A stretch of DNA of 64,000 nucleotides from Christensenella hongkongensis (GCF_000981035.1 NZ_LAYJ01000076.1:37821-101820), one strand, 5' to 3'; numbered from the stretch's first letter, positions 17,876-27,719 are shown. The notes: generated by a model not told the origin, from the sequence alone. Program-made: numbers and translations.

Positions 17876-20800
17876 TCAGGCCTCGTTTTCAAATATAAAA
17901 TCATAAAGTGTCTGGTACATCCTTTTGGGATCGATTGGCTTTGTCAGGTGGGCGTTCATTCCTGCGGCTTTGCTCTTCTCAATGTCGTCGTCAAACGCAT
18001 TTGCCGTCATTGCAATAATAGGGATTGTCCTAGCATCGTCATTGCTCAGATGCCGGATATTGGCAGCAGCGGTCAGGCCGTCCATCACCGGCATTCGGAT
18101 ATCCATCAAAATCCCATCGTAATATCCGTTTGCAGATTTTCCAAAAATTTCCATCGCGCGCAGGCCGTTTTCCGCAGTGTCCACTGTAAAGCCTTTTCCT
18201 TCCAGAAGCTTTTTTGCCACTTCCGTATTCATAAAGTTATCTTCCACCAACAGCAACCGCTTTCCTGTAAAGTCATAATCGATTTCTTCTGCTTTTTTTA
18301 TTTGTTCTTCTTTTTCTCCCAGCGCTTTTGTCAGCGCCGAGATAATCGACGTTTTAAACATCGGCTTACTCATCAGAAGGTTGACTCCCGCAAGCTTCGC
18401 CTCATGCTCGATTGCCGCCCAGTCATATGCCGTCATAATAATAATGGTAACCTCCGGTCCCACAATACTACGGATTCTCCGGGCTGTTTCAATTCCGTCC
18501 ATTTCCGGCATCTTCCAGTCAATCAGTATCATATCAAAATATTTGCCCTCTGCAAACATTTTTTGTACCAGGCCAACGGCTTTATGCCCGCTGTCAACCC
18601 ATTCGGCCTTAATCCCTATCTCATGAAGCGTGACGACTGCGCTTTCACAAATCGCCACATCGTCGTCCACTACCAGCGTTTTCAAATGCGTAAAATTATA
18701 ATTTTGCTTTCTTTGGTTATGGCGCAGCTGTGCCTCTTTTGTAATGCCAAGCTTTACGTCCACGGTAAATTCCGTTCCGATTCCCTTGATGGAACGCGCC
18801 GAAATTTTACCATCCATCAAATCAACGATGTTTTTAGAAATCGCAAGCCCAAGGCCCGTTCCTCCAAACACAGCCGTCGCACCGTCCGATTCCTGTGAAA
18901 ACGGCTCAAAAATATGAGGCAGGAAATCTTCGCTCATCCCCACGCCCGTATCGTTTATAATAAAACGCAAGGAAGCGTCTTTTTTGTTCTTATTGCGCTG
19001 CTCCGCAGAGAAGGTGACCTTTCCGCCTTCGCCCGTAAATTTGATTGCGTTGCTCAGGATATTGATAAGCACCTGCTGCAGCTTCATTGCATCTCCGATA
19101 TAACAATCATCCAGCATCGGATCGACAATACATTCAAATTCCACATCCTTTGCCGCCGCCTGTCCAAAGCAGATCGAATTAATGCCGTTAAGGAATTCTT
19201 CGGTCGGAATTTCTTCATTTTTCAGTAGCATCTTTCCACTTTCAATCCGGCTCATATCAAGAATGTCATTGATAAGCGACAGCAGGAACCTTGAAGAAAT
19301 CCCAATTTTTGAAATACAATCCTGCACCTGGGCGTCATCCCCAATCGATTGTGCGGCAATCGCGCTCATACCAATGATGGCGTTCATGGGCGTACGGATT
19401 TCGTGGCTCATGCGTGAAAGAAAATCCGATTTGGCTGCGTTGGCCTGTTCCGCGGCAATCAGCGCCGCAGCCAGTTCATCCTTCTGCCGTTGTTCCTTGT
19501 GTACCACATCAGTCACATCGTTCCTTGCCAGGCACACCCGCTTCAGTTCTTTGCTGATATAAAAAAGCTGATACCGCTTTACCCTCAATTCGTCTTTCGT
19601 ATTTTTCATTTCCACAATAAAGGAATAAGTGTCATCGTCAGCTAACCGCTTTTGCATATAATCAAAATCCAGCTTATGTAAGTATTCGTTTCTGGCCTTA
19701 TCGTCCATAAACCGGTCTGCGACAATACGTATTTCTTTTTGGAATATTCCCGGGTTTGGCACCGTATCCTTACACCTTTCGTCACATGAAACCGGGCGAT
19801 GGGTTTGTTGCAGGATATCGATCTCCGTGATGATATCATAGTCCAGCTCCACAATCCGGTCCAAAAGCTGCTCCTGCAATTTTTGCTCTGTAATATCCAA
19901 CGTATAGAAAAAAACGATGATATCGCCGGTTTCCGGATTCAGGCAGGAGCGCAGGCTGGTACTGCCCCAGAAGGTGCTGCCGTCATTGCGCCTTCTCAAA
20001 AACTCAAAATGATAATCAACATTTCCCATCGCATAATCTGCCAGCACCTTTTTCCTGTCCATAACGCTGCGGATTTCTTCCCCATATTCCGCATAAACGG
20101 CCGATGCCGCAAGGTTATCCACCGTTTTGTCAAAAGAATCCCCTACGCGCGCAACAGCAACGTTAGACGTACTCACATAATTTTCCATCCTGTTTTGCGT
20201 TACATTGATACGTCCCTGTATGGTCCCGTCGGCCGGAGCCAGTTCCGCGAAATAAGCCAGTTCCTTTTCGTAGAGGTCTTTTTCCCTCTCCTGCAACTGC
20301 TTTTCATCCGTAATATCCACAAAAACGCAGTAGAAATATTGCTCTTTACCTTTTTCCGTAAACAACTGCGCCTTAATTGAAACCCATTTGACGGTCCCGT
20401 CCTTGCAGATCAGCCTGTTTTCGTTTTGAATGGTGTTGCCATGTTCCAGCTGTGCGTTTAGCTTGCCGGGCATTTCAGCCATGTCCTGCGGACAGATCAC
20501 AGCGGACATCTTGTTTCCCATTGCTGCAAATTCATCACGGGTATAGCCCAAAAATTCGAACAAACCATCGTTCGCGTCAATGACAGAAAAATGTTCGTCA
20601 AACCGGCAACGGAATACCGCGCCGGGAATGTTGTTATAAAGATTCAGCACCTCTTCGCGCGCAAGTTTTTGATCGGTTATATCAATGCAGACCGATATAA
20701 TTGCATGCCTGCCATCCTCTGCCACGACCTGCCTGCCCGTATCGTGCACCCAGATGTAAGAACCGTCTTTTTTCTTCATCCGGTATTCCACGATATATTC

Positions 20801-21466
20801 CCCGCCCGCTTTCATCTGGCATGCAACGGAAGCGTCCACCAGGCTCCTGTCGTCAGGGTGCATACAATTTGAAACCATTCCGTCAATATCTGCAACAAAT
20901 TCCGCTTCGTCATCATAGCCCAAATATTCGAGCATCTGGCGGTTGATAAAATAGAACGGAAACCCATCTTCAATATATCCACCCATCATTCCGCCGGGCA
21001 GGGAGTCGTAAAGCAGCTCCTGCCGCTGCCGCGCAATGTTCTCCATTACAAGCGTTTGCGGGTAATGCTCACTCCCCTTCTGGCTGCTGCTTGGTTCCGC
21101 AAAATGAAGGTTTCGAATCAGCCAGTCGTCATTTTTTTCCTGAACCATCGTAAAAAAACCACGCAGGTGCCATGCGTAAAGAGTATTTTTTAATATCATC
21201 TCAATCGATATATAGCAAATACGATCAGAAATTTTCTGCTCACGGACAAACGAAAATTTACAGGCAAACGGCTCCGAAATCTCACGGATGTCGTTGCCTA
21301 TATATTCGATCATCTCATCCCTTCCCCAGGCAAATTCGTTTTCGCCGGTGCCTACAAAATTAATACCGTCAGATAAAAATCCGACGGCTGCTTCTGCATC
21401 CCTCCGTTCAAACCAACTGCCGCAGAATTCGCGCACAACCTCTCTTGCCGTCCCCGTCTTCTCCAT
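17876..21466 (-). CDS. Hybrid sensor histidine kinase with NTF2-like N-domain, PAS modules and two receivers
   Basis: This 1196-residue soluble hybrid kinase starts with an N-terminal domain (about 1-135) that reads as a SnoaL/NTF2-like fold (FCGSWFERRDAEAAVGFLSD). Several PAS modules follow. The HisKA domain has phospho-His at about His688 (SHEIRTP), then a HATPase domain (NILSNAIKFTGEGG, GGTGLGLAI). Two receivers have phospho-Asp at about Asp983 (LIDWKMPEMDG) and Asp1122 (LMDIRMPVMDG). The frame is open to 21571, but ATG at 21466 follows GGAAGGATAAG and sits 4 nt after the upstream stop. It is translated between the GGDEF/EAL protein and the Hpt protein. NTF2-like input domains on kinases are less common than PAS. 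The ligand is unknown. Confidence 0.9.
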   Translation of the reverse strand: MEKTGTAREVVREFCGSWFERRDAEAAVGFLSDGINFVGTGENEFAWGRDEMIEYIGNDIREISEPFACKFSFVREQKISDRICYISIEMILKNTLYAWHLRGFFTMVQEKNDDWLIRNLHFAEPSSSQKGSEHYPQTLVMENIARQRQELLYDSLPGGMMGGYIEDGFPFYFINRQMLEYLGYDDEAEFVADIDGMVSNCMHPDDRSLVDASVACQMKAGGEYIVEYRMKKKDGSYIWVHDTGRQVVAEDGRHAIISVCIDITDQKLAREEVLNLYNNIPGAVFRCRFDEHFSVIDANDGLFEFLGYTRDEFAAMGNKMSAVICPQDMAEMPGKLNAQLEHGNTIQNENRLICKDGTVKWVSIKAQLFTEKGKEQYFYCVFVDITDEKQLQEREKDLYEKELAYFAELAPADGTIQGRINVTQNRMENYVSTSNVAVARVGDSFDKTVDNLAASAVYAEYGEEIRSVMDRKKVLADYAMGNVDYHFEFLRRRNDGSTFWGSTSLRSCLNPETGDIIVFFYTLDITEQKLQEQLLDRIVELDYDIITEIDILQQTHRPVSCDERCKDTVPNPGIFQKEIRIVADRFMDDKARNEYLHKLDFDYMQKRLADDDTYSFIVEMKNTKDELRVKRYQLFYISKELKRVCLARNDVTDVVHKEQRQKDELAAALIAAEQANAAKSDFLSRMSHEIRTPMNAIIGMSAIAAQSIGDDAQVQDCISKIGISSRFLLSLINDILDMSRIESGKMLLKNEEIPTEEFLNGINSICFGQAAAKDVEFECIVDPMLDDCYIGDAMKLQQVLINILSNAIKFTGEGGKVTFSAEQRNKNKKDASLRFIINDTGVGMSEDFLPHIFEPFSQESDGATAVFGGTGLGLAISKNIVDLMDGKISARSIKGIGTEFTVDVKLGITKEAQLRHNQRKQNYNFTHLKTLVVDDDVAICESAVVTLHEIGIKAEWVDSGHKAVGLVQKMFAEGKYFDMILIDWKMPEMDGIETARRIRSIVGPEVTIIIMTAYDWAAIEHEAKLAGVNLLMSKPMFKTSIISALTKALGEKEEQIKKAEEIDYDFTGKRLLLVEDNFMNTEVAKKLLEGKGFTVDTAENGLRAMEIFGKSANGYYDGILMDIRMPVMDGLTAAANIRHLSNDDARTIPIIAMTANAFDDDIEKSKAAGMNAHLTKPIDPKRMYQTLYDFIFENEA

Positions 21467-21470
21467 CCGC

Positions 21471-24074
21471 TTATCCTTCCCACAGGCAACAATCACCTTT
21501 ATAACCGCTCTTCGCACGATACAAAGCCTGGTCTGCCCCGTCAATGATTTCTTCCATCGAATCTCCCGCATTCCAAATGGCTATCCCTGCCGTACAGGAT
21601 GCCGGAATGCCTTTTACAAAACAGTTATCCTGAAAGGTCCGGCAAATCTCCCGGCCTTTTTTCAGCATATCCTGTTCCGATTTAATCTGTTTCATTACAA
21701 CAATAAATTCATCCCCGCCATAACGTGCCAAAACATCGTTCTCCCGCGTATGGGATTGCAGGAAGGCGCCAAATTGCTGAATAATACGATCCCCTTCCAA
21801 ATGTCCGTACGTATCGTTAACCTGTTTTAAATGATCCAGGTCAAACAGATAAACCGCCAAAGGCGTCTTCTCTTTTTTCATGGAATTAATTGCAAAATCC
21901 ATACCCCGCCTGTTCAAGAGTCCCGTTAAATAATCACGGTACGCCTCTTTTTCCAGCACCCCTTCGCGATCCTGCGACGCCGCTATTTCGATCATGCGCA
22001 TAATTCGGTTTGAAAGTCCCCTTAAAGAGTGCGGTTTTCCTGCAAAATCATCAGCGCCATAGCTCAGCGCCTTTTCCTCCAGTTGTTCGTCCTGTGGTCC
22101 TGTTGCAATGACAGGAACATCGCAAATCGCTTTTTCCTTTTGCAACGCGCTCAGAACAGAAGCGCCTCCGCAATCCGCAAGCGTCATGCTCACGACGGCT
22201 ACCACGATTTTATAACCATATCGCCCTATGTAATCCAATGCGCTTTTGGCATCCGGCGCTTCCAATACTTCAAAATGATCTTCAAAGTTTTTTCGCACGG
22301 CATTGCGGTATTGTTGATCTTCATCCGCAATCAGAAGGAGTTTTTTTCCATATATCCCGGGGCCTGCATCTGCCTTTTCCTGCACAGCTATCTGCTGCTT
22401 TTTGAGCAACGCTTCAAATTCGTTGCATGGCATTGGTTTTGCAAAAAGATATCCCTGGACAAAATCACATCCAATATCTCTCAGGCGCTCCAGCTGTTCT
22501 TTTGTCTCAACGCCTTCCGCCACAACGCTAAGATCCATCCAGCGGGCAAGGCCGATAATAAAGCGTAAAATCCCTTCATTCACCGGTTTTGCCGTTTCAC
22601 TTTGTATGAATTTCATATCCAGCTTCAAAATATCAAGCGGCATCTTATTTAGCATATTCAGAGAAGAATAACCGCTTCCAAAATCGTCCATTTCAATGAT
22701 AAAGCCAAGCTCGCGAAGGTGCCGCACCGTATTGATGATCTGGTTTGGATCTTCCGTGTAAGCGCTTTCCGTGATTTCCAGATGAATGCGCGAAGGATGC
22801 AATCCATATTTTCGTACGGTTTTCACTAAAAAGTCGGTAAGGTCGGCATTGTAGATATCGGCGCGTGATACGTTTACAGAAATGGCAAACGGCGGGATCC
22901 CCCTGTCCTCCCATTCCCTTAGGATAGAGCAGGTTTTGTCCCACACAAATTGATCCAGCTTTGTTATAAAGCCATTTTTTTCAAACAATGGAATAAATTC
23001 AGCGGGAGATTGAAATCCCCATAGTGGATGATTCCATCGCACCAGTGCCTCCGCGCCCGCCAGTTCTCCGTCCCTTACCCTGTATTTAGGCTGCAGGTAT
23101 ATTTCGAATTGTTCCTCTTCAAGTGCCGATTCCATAATATCGGCGATCGCCTGTTCGTGAAGCAGCGCGCTGCGAAGCTCGTCGTCATAAATAGCAAAAT
23201 ATTTTCCATACTGGCCCTTAATACTGCGTGCAGCCAATAGCGCACGGTCACACATCTGTTCCACAGAAATTGTTTCGTCTTCTATGGGATAGATCCCCCA
23301 CTTCATTACAATATTTTTTGTGTTCGATAGGGTACATATCTGTGCGCTGGCTTCGATAAACATCTCATCCGCATAGTTTGACTGACGCTCCAGCAGGCAT
23401 GCAAACTGGTCTGCGTTAAACCGTCCGCAAATTCCCCTGTCATCCACAATGCTCGTATAAACGCCCGCAATTACCTTTAAAAGGCTGTCGCCCGCCTGGG
23501 TTCCAAACACATCGTTGATCAGTTTAAAGTTCTCAATATCCGAGCAAATGATGTCATATTTTTTTCCCGGATTCCGAATGAGTATATCTTTTGCACGTTT
23601 ATAAAAAAATTCCTTACCGAAAAGCCCCGTGAGCCTGTCAAACTGGAATTGGTTTATCATAGCTGCAGTTTCGCGCAGATTAATAATGCTTGCCACCCTG
23701 TGGCGAATCACCTGGGGCCTGTATGGCTTAACCACAAAATCGGTCGCGCCGTTTGATAAAGCCGCAACCTCGTCCGTCTCACCGTCATTTTGCGTCGTAA
23801 CAATAACCGGAATGGAAGAATATAAAGGATCAGCCTTCATAATTGAAAGAAACGTATATCCGTCCATGACAGGCATAACGATATCAAGCAGGATCAAAGA
23901 AATATCTTCATGATGTTTTTTGAGAACCTCCAGTGCCGCCTGTCCGTTTTCCGCTTCCAGCACCTGGTATTCGGATGATAAAATCCGTTTCAAAATCATC
24001 CGGTTCATTTGGTTATCTTCCACAATTAAAATTTTCTTTTGTGAAAACATCGCGCTATCGTTTTTGTCCTGCAT
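21471..24074 (-). CDS. REC-GGDEF(degenerate)-EAL-REC-like-GGDEF cyclic-di-GMP protein
   Basis: This 867-residue soluble response regulator has a first receiver (about 10-130, phospho-Asp near 64, [11 protein letters not shown]). A GGDEF domain follows whose signature is degenerate (FNADQF in place of GGDEF), so it is likely inactive or allosteric. Next is an EAL phosphodiesterase domain (EAL at about 342-344 with later [10 protein letters not shown]). A receiver-like domain follows (ADEDQQ, but the acceptor region reads VVSMTLAD, so phospho-Asp is probably lost). The last domain is a GGDEF with intact GGDEF at 786-790. It could both make and degrade cyclic-di-GMP. ATG at 24074 with GGGAAGG upstream is chosen over 24158. 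It leads the phosphorelay operon. Confidence 0.88.
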   Translation of the reverse strand: MQDKNDSAMFSQKKILIVEDNQMNRMILKRILSSEYQVLEAENGQAALEVLKKHHEDISLILLDIVMPVMDGYTFLSIMKADPLYSSIPVIVTTQNDGETDEVAALSNGATDFVVKPYRPQVIRHRVASIINLRETAAMINQFQFDRLTGLFGKEFFYKRAKDILIRNPGKKYDIICSDIENFKLINDVFGTQAGDSLLKVIAGVYTSIVDDRGICGRFNADQFACLLERQSNYADEMFIEASAQICTLSNTKNIVMKWGIYPIEDETISVEQMCDRALLAARSIKGQYGKYFAIYDDELRSALLHEQAIADIMESALEEEQFEIYLQPKYRVRDGELAGAEALVRWNHPLWGFQSPAEFIPLFEKNGFITKLDQFVWDKTCSILREWEDRGIPPFAISVNVSRADIYNADLTDFLVKTVRKYGLHPSRIHLEITESAYTEDPNQIINTVRHLRELGFIIEMDDFGSGYSSLNMLNKMPLDILKLDMKFIQSETAKPVNEGILRFIIGLARWMDLSVVAEGVETKEQLERLRDIGCDFVQGYLFAKPMPCNEFEALLKKQQIAVQEKADAGPGIYGKKLLLIADEDQQYRNAVRKNFEDHFEVLEAPDAKSALDYIGRYGYKIVVAVVSMTLADCGGASVLSALQKEKAICDVPVIATGPQDEQLEEKALSYGADDFAGKPHSLRGLSNRIMRMIEIAASQDREGVLEKEAYRDYLTGLLNRRGMDFAINSMKKEKTPLAVYLFDLDHLKQVNDTYGHLEGDRIIQQFGAFLQSHTRENDVLARYGGDEFIVVMKQIKSEQDMLKKGREICRTFQDNCFVKGIPASCTAGIAIWNAGDSMEEIIDGADQALYRAKSGYKGDCCLWEG

Positions 24075-24468
24075 ATACCTTCCCTGCCATACAAATTCTA
24101 TATTTTTACCATCAAGTATTATTTTGCTGTAATAAAATCCCTGAATTCTGTAAATCATCTGTTACATGGCACCTGAAAAGGAACAGCGGAAATGCCCACA
24201 TAACTCTGTCCATATATGTTCAATTTTATCATAGGTGCAAATGTTTCGCAATTCTTTTGCCCTTTTATACGCACCATTTTAATGGGTACAGGCATTTTTC
24301 AAATACAAAAAGCCGGATTGTTCCGGCTTTTATTTTACAGACCTCTTTATACTTACGTGATTTTGCTTTTACAGCCCCTTTTACATGGGCTGCCAAAACA
24401 CCCGCATGTTTGTAAGGTGAATGCAGTACACATATTTTGTCTTTTTTTCCAAATGGTTTTAGTCAACA
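24075..24468. other. Intergenic region with leader of the signalling operon
   Basis: No convincing gene is present in this AT-rich stretch. It must hold the promoter of the minus-strand signalling operon, but no near-consensus pair stood out. It contains a hairpin at 24308-24331 and a weaker inverted repeat CAGCCC/GGGCTG near 24373-24393. Confidence 0.4.
24308..24331. terminator. Hairpin with T-runs on both sides
   Basis: AAAAGCCGGA and TCCGGCTTTT pair around a 4-nt loop, with T-rich sequence on both strands. It could act as a second terminator behind the ohr-like gene, insulating the signalling operon, or be left from a lost gene. Confidence 0.5.
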
Positions 24469-24499
24469 AAAAAAGCGGTCCAAAGGGATCGCTTTTTTC
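24469..24499 (-). terminator. Terminator of the ohr-like gene
   Basis: AGCGGTCC and GGGATCGCT pair around a 3-nt loop, flanked by A and T runs. On the minus strand the T-run follows the stem, about 10 nt after the stop codon of the OsmC/Ohr gene. Confidence 0.7.
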
Positions 24500-24506
24500 T
24501 CCTGAT

Positions 24507-24917
24507 TCAGACTGCCTTTAACGTTACTTCAATATTACCCCGCGTTGCCTTGGAATACGGACAAACCTCATGCGCTTTTTCCAGGAGTTCCTGCGTTTTT
24601 TCCGGGGACTGCCCTTCTATATGTCCCTCGATATCTGCGCCGATCATATAGTCAAACGGTTCTTTTTCATATAGGGAAACGACGATAGCAACCGTGCTTT
24701 TCGCATTGATCCCTGCCTTTTGCATCACAAGCTCCAGCGCACTGTTAAAGCAGGCGCTGTAGCCTGCCGCAAATAATTGTTCCGGATTTGTCGCTCCCGC
24801 ATTGCCACTGCCCGGCGCTGCAATTTTCAAATCAAGCGAGTGGTCTTCCGAAAAAACCTCTCCTGTGCGTCCTCCGGTGTTTGTCATTTTAACAGAATAA
24901 ATTTTTTTCATGATCAT
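24507..24917 (-). CDS. ohr: Organic hydroperoxide resistance protein, OsmC/Ohr family
   Basis: This 136-residue thiol peroxidase of the Ohr subfamily reduces organic hydroperoxides. Two conserved catalytic cysteines are visible: Cys56 in TNPEQLFAAGYSACF and Cys119 in VCPYSKATRGN, both matching Ohr rather than OsmC. Length is standard. An AGGAAAGGA ribosome binding site serves either the first ATG or a second one two codons later. It is monocistronic, with its own terminator. In an anaerobe it likely protects against lipid peroxides on oxygen exposure. Confidence 0.9.
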   Translation of the reverse strand: MIMKKIYSVKMTNTGGRTGEVFSEDHSLDLKIAAPGSGNAGATNPEQLFAAGYSACFNSALELVMQKAGINAKSTVAIVVSLYEKEPFDYMIGADIEGHIEGQSPEKTQELLEKAHEVCPYSKATRGNIEVTLKAV

Positions 24918-25048
24918 AATTCCTTTCCTGATTGGTATTTTTTATCGGTATGGTTTCACTTGAATTAGTAATACCCAGAATCGGAATCCATCAAACGCTT
25001 TCATAAAAAATCCGGCGCTACAATTTACAGGTCGGCCCCTATCTGTTT

Positions 25049-26167
25049 TTACTCAAAAGCTTTCGCCACATCACGAAGGCCTTCCACAATTTCCAGGTGC
25101 TGCGGGCACTGGCGTTCGCAGTTTTTGCAGCCAATACAATCGGATGCTTTTCCATGCGTCTTCGTATAGTTTTCATAATACACGCCCTGAACCGAAAATC
25201 CCTTGGGTTTTGCCTGCTTTTCCAGATTATACAATGAAAAATATGCCGGAATCGGAATATTCCCTGGACATCCCTCAACGCAATATCCACAGCCAGTGCA
25301 CGGTATTGCAATCGTTGAATTAATCTCGCTGACCGCCTGCTTTATAATAGCGCGCTCTTCTGCATTAAGCGGAGCAAATTTTTCCATATATGAAGTATTA
25401 TCCAAAAGCTGCGCCAGATTGCTCATACCGCTTAAAACAGTGAGAATCCCCTGGTTACTCGCGGCAAACCGTACCGCCCATGACGCTGCGGACATATGAG
25501 GCGCATAATTCCTGAACAGATTTTCCACTTTTGGCGGTACCTTGGCAAGCGTGCCGCCCTTCACAGGCTCCATCACAATGATTTCCTTTCCATGCCTTCG
25601 CGCGGCGTCATAGCATTTGCGGGACTGTATGCTTTCATTCTCCCAATCCAGATAATTGATTTGAAGTTGTACGACGTCAACCTCCGGATGATCGGTTAAT
25701 ATCTTTTCCAGGAGGTCTGCATTGTCATGATAAGAAAATCCAATCTTACGGATCTTGCCAGCCGCTTTTTTCTTTTTGATGAATCCAAAGCTATCAAACT
25801 TCTGTGCAATTTCGTAATGCAGAACGTTCAGGTTATGCAACAAATAATAATCAAAATATTCCACCCCACATTTTTCAAGCTGCTCAGAAAAAATTCTGTC
25901 CATATCTTCGGCTTTTTCCAAAAACATAGTTGGCATTTTTGAAGTCAATGTAAAGCTTTCCCGCGGATAGCGTTTTACAAGAGCCTCCCTCGCCACTATT
26001 TCACTTGTAAACTCATGATACATATACGCTGTATCAAAATACGTAAATCCCCGTGAAATAAACTCGTCCACCATGAACCTGACCTGCTCCATATCTACGC
26101 TTTTTTTGTCATTTTCATCCAAAAGCGGGAGCCTCATCAGGCCAAACCCCAATTTTTTTATCTCCAT
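25049..26167 (-). CDS. Aldo/keto reductase with C-terminal ferredoxin-like 4Fe-4S domain
   Basis: This 372-residue protein has residues 1-270 forming an aldo/keto reductase barrel (FGLMRLP at the start, FDTAYMYHE with the catalytic Tyr). The last 90 residues carry two cysteine clusters of the ferredoxin type, [12 protein letters not shown] and [12 protein letters not shown]. This fused architecture is frequent in anaerobes. It probably reduces a carbonyl using ferredoxin or NAD(P)H. GAGGG precedes the ATG. A MerR-type promoter sits directly upstream, suggesting induction by an electrophile or thiol-reactive signal. Confidence 0.9.
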   Translation of the reverse strand: MEIKKLGFGLMRLPLLDENDKKSVDMEQVRFMVDEFISRGFTYFDTAYMYHEFTSEIVAREALVKRYPRESFTLTSKMPTMFLEKAEDMDRIFSEQLEKCGVEYFDYYLLHNLNVLHYEIAQKFDSFGFIKKKKAAGKIRKIGFSYHDNADLLEKILTDHPEVDVVQLQINYLDWENESIQSRKCYDAARRHGKEIIVMEPVKGGTLAKVPPKVENLFRNYAPHMSAASWAVRFAASNQGILTVLSGMSNLAQLLDNTSYMEKFAPLNAEERAIIKQAVSEINSTIAIPCTGCGYCVEGCPGNIPIPAYFSLYNLEKQAKPKGFSVQGVYYENYTKTHGKASDCIGCKNCERQCPQHLEIVEGLRDVAKAFE

Positions 26168-26209
26168 ATCTTACCCTCTTTTCAGTTTCATCGTATCTTC
26201 TACCACTTC

Positions 26210-26240
26210 AGCATAATACCTGAAGTGGACTCCAAGTCAA
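26210..26240 (-). promoter_or_regulatory. MerR-type promoter with 19-bp spacer upstream of the aldo/keto reductase
   Basis: On the minus strand, TTGACT (26235-26240) and TATGCT (26210-26215) are separated by 19 bp, the long spacer typical of MerR-activated promoters. The spacer holds a dyad close to the usual MerR site (TTGGAGTCCACTTCAGG). A perfect 8-bp inverted repeat, CCACTTCA (26203-26210) and TGAAGTGG (26221-26228), overlaps the -10. No MerR gene is in the window. Confidence 0.65.
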
Positions 26241-26302
26241 GCCTTTTACAAAAAATTTACTACTTTGTTTACATAGATTGGTAGATTGTCAGTCACGTTT
26301 CT

Positions 26303-26337
26303 ATAAAAAACAACCGCATTTCGCGGTTGTTTTTTAT
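26303..26337 (-). terminator. Bidirectional terminator after the lipoprotein gene
   Basis: A perfect 15-bp stem (26303-26317 with 26323-26337), core CAACCGC/GCGGTTG, has A/T runs on both sides and a short loop. It lies about 85 bp downstream of the minus-strand lipoprotein stop. Confidence 0.8.
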
Positions 26338-26420
26338 AACTCACCATAATCCGGCATCCCAAACCGTTTGCGATAAAGATTTTTTCAGCTGCTCGATGAA
26401 AAATTCCTTGATAAACTGCA

Positions 26421-26969
26421 TTACCCTATACTGAATGTCGCTTGCACACTTCCCCCGCCAAGCGCTTCCGTAAGGCCGGATGTATTTTCCATATAACCAA
26501 GCCGCGTATAGCTGTATGAAGTTGAAAAACTCTCATAAAACAGCACCAGGCAATCAGAGCCGTAAAGCATCAAATCGCCTGCCTGTATGGTGGCCGGCTG
26601 CTCAGCTTCAGTCGGCAGTCCATCGGAAAGGTAGTTAAACTTTTCGTTGCCGTTCAGCTCGTCCATCTCCAGAGTCAGCGGCAGCCGCTCTGCAAAGGCC
26701 CGCGCCGTTTCATTGTCATACAAACGCACTATAAAGGTATGTTCGCCTATTGTCATTTGCATATCCAGCTGATCGATTTTTTCCTCCGCTCGCCCCTGCT
26801 CTGTCTGTGACGTGCCCGGCTGTTCCGTTGAGGTTCCCCGCGTTGTTTGCACAGAAGGGATAGCCTGCGCTTGGGCAGCCTGCGACATTGTCGCTACAGT
26901 GCTGCCGCATGCTGCCAATGAAAATATCAGCCATATTCCGCATAATAAAACCGTAATTTTTTTCGTCAT
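26421..26969 (-). CDS. Lipoprotein with cyclophilin-like fold domain
   Basis: This is a 182-residue exported lipoprotein. It has an N-terminal signal sequence with lipobox LAAC (Cys21), then a Ser/Thr/Gln-rich linker (about 22-65). The C-terminal domain (about 68-182, MQMTIGEHTFIVRLYDNETA) matches the cyclophilin-like fold seen in many anaerobe lipoproteins, often beside flavodoxins. It lies directly downstream of a decayed flavodoxin-family fragment, which agrees with that pairing. Role unknown; no peptidyl-prolyl isomerase residues can be claimed. A CAGGTAG ribosome binding site precedes the ATG. Confidence 0.78.
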   Translation of the reverse strand: MTKKITVLLCGIWLIFSLAACGSTVATMSQAAQAQAIPSVQTTRGTSTEQPGTSQTEQGRAEEKIDQLDMQMTIGEHTFIVRLYDNETARAFAERLPLTLEMDELNGNEKFNYLSDGLPTEAEQPATIQAGDLMLYGSDCLVLFYESFSTSYSYTRLGYMENTSGLTEALGGGSVQATFSIG

Positions 26970-26994
26970 TTATTTCTACCTGCCGTAAAACACC

Positions 26995-27116
26995 TTAAGC
27001 CATTTTGCCCGTCTCATAGCCCGCCTCCTGCGCCCCTCATATGAAAGCGTCCGCAAGCAACTCCGAATTTCCGCCCTTACGCGGGCTTGTGGAAATCACC
27101 AAAATATGTTTCTCAT
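26995..27116 (-). pseudogene. Decayed N-terminal fragment of a flavodoxin/NADPH-dependent FMN reductase
   Basis: Read on the minus strand with one frame correction near 27106, this stretch encodes ILVISTSPRKGGNSELLADA, the phosphate-loop start of flavodoxin-fold FMN reductases. It continues through an in-frame TGA as GAQEAGYETGKMA before a stop at 26995. A GAAAGGA ribosome binding site and ATG (27116) are still present. Only about 40 of an expected 180 or so codons remain. It sits between the acetyltransferase and the lipoprotein genes on the same strand, so it looks like the collapsed middle gene of a three-gene operon. Confidence 0.7.
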
Positions 27117-27130
27117 GGTTTCGATTCCTT

Positions 27131-27694
27131 TCAAATTTTCCTGATTATTCTTGCAGGAACTCCGCCTGCAAGCACGTGATCCGGAACATTCCTCGTAACC
27201 ACCGCGCCCGCGGCAATGACAGAACCGTCGCCAATCGTCACGCCGGGCGTGACCGTGGTATTGGATCCGATCCATACGTCCTTTCCGATCACGATGGGCG
27301 CGGGATACATATCCCTGCGCTTTTGGGGATCAAGATCATGATTGAGCGTTGCCAGCACGACATTATGCCCAATCATAGTGTTATCTCCCACTGTGATGCC
27401 ACCCTGATCCTGGAAATGACATCCGGCATTGATAAACACATTTTTGCCAAGCCGTATATTTTTGCCGCAATCCGTGTAAAACGGCGGAAATAGTCCAAAC
27501 GTTTTATCTACAGGCCTCCCTGTCAATTCCGAAAACAACGCTTGAATCTCGTCCATTTCATGATACGAGCCGTTCAGCTCTGCTGTGATGCGGCGCGCCT
27601 CCCTGTTTAATTGCTGCATACAGTCATGCTCTTCCGATCCGCCCTTTACAAAAAGCCCGCGGTTCATGTGATCTAAAAATTCATTCTGGTTCAT
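27131..27694 (-). CDS. Sugar O-acetyltransferase (maltose/galactoside acetyltransferase type)
   Basis: This 187-residue left-handed beta-helix acetyltransferase has hexapeptide repeats. An N-terminal helical cap (about 1-55) leads into the repeats, with the catalytic His in NHDLDPQKRR and a terminal GGVPARIIRKI as in LacA/Maa/NodL proteins. It would transfer acetyl from acetyl-CoA to a sugar hydroxyl. A GAAGGG ribosome binding site precedes the ATG. The decayed flavodoxin fragment begins 15 nt after its stop. Confidence 0.9.
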   Translation of the reverse strand: MNQNEFLDHMNRGLFVKGGSEEHDCMQQLNREARRITAELNGSYHEMDEIQALFSELTGRPVDKTFGLFPPFYTDCGKNIRLGKNVFINAGCHFQDQGGITVGDNTMIGHNVVLATLNHDLDPQKRRDMYPAPIVIGKDVWIGSNTTVTPGVTIGDGSVIAAGAVVTRNVPDHVLAGGVPARIIRKI

Positions 27695-27719
27695 TTTATA
27701 TACCCTTCAATTTGTCCCA

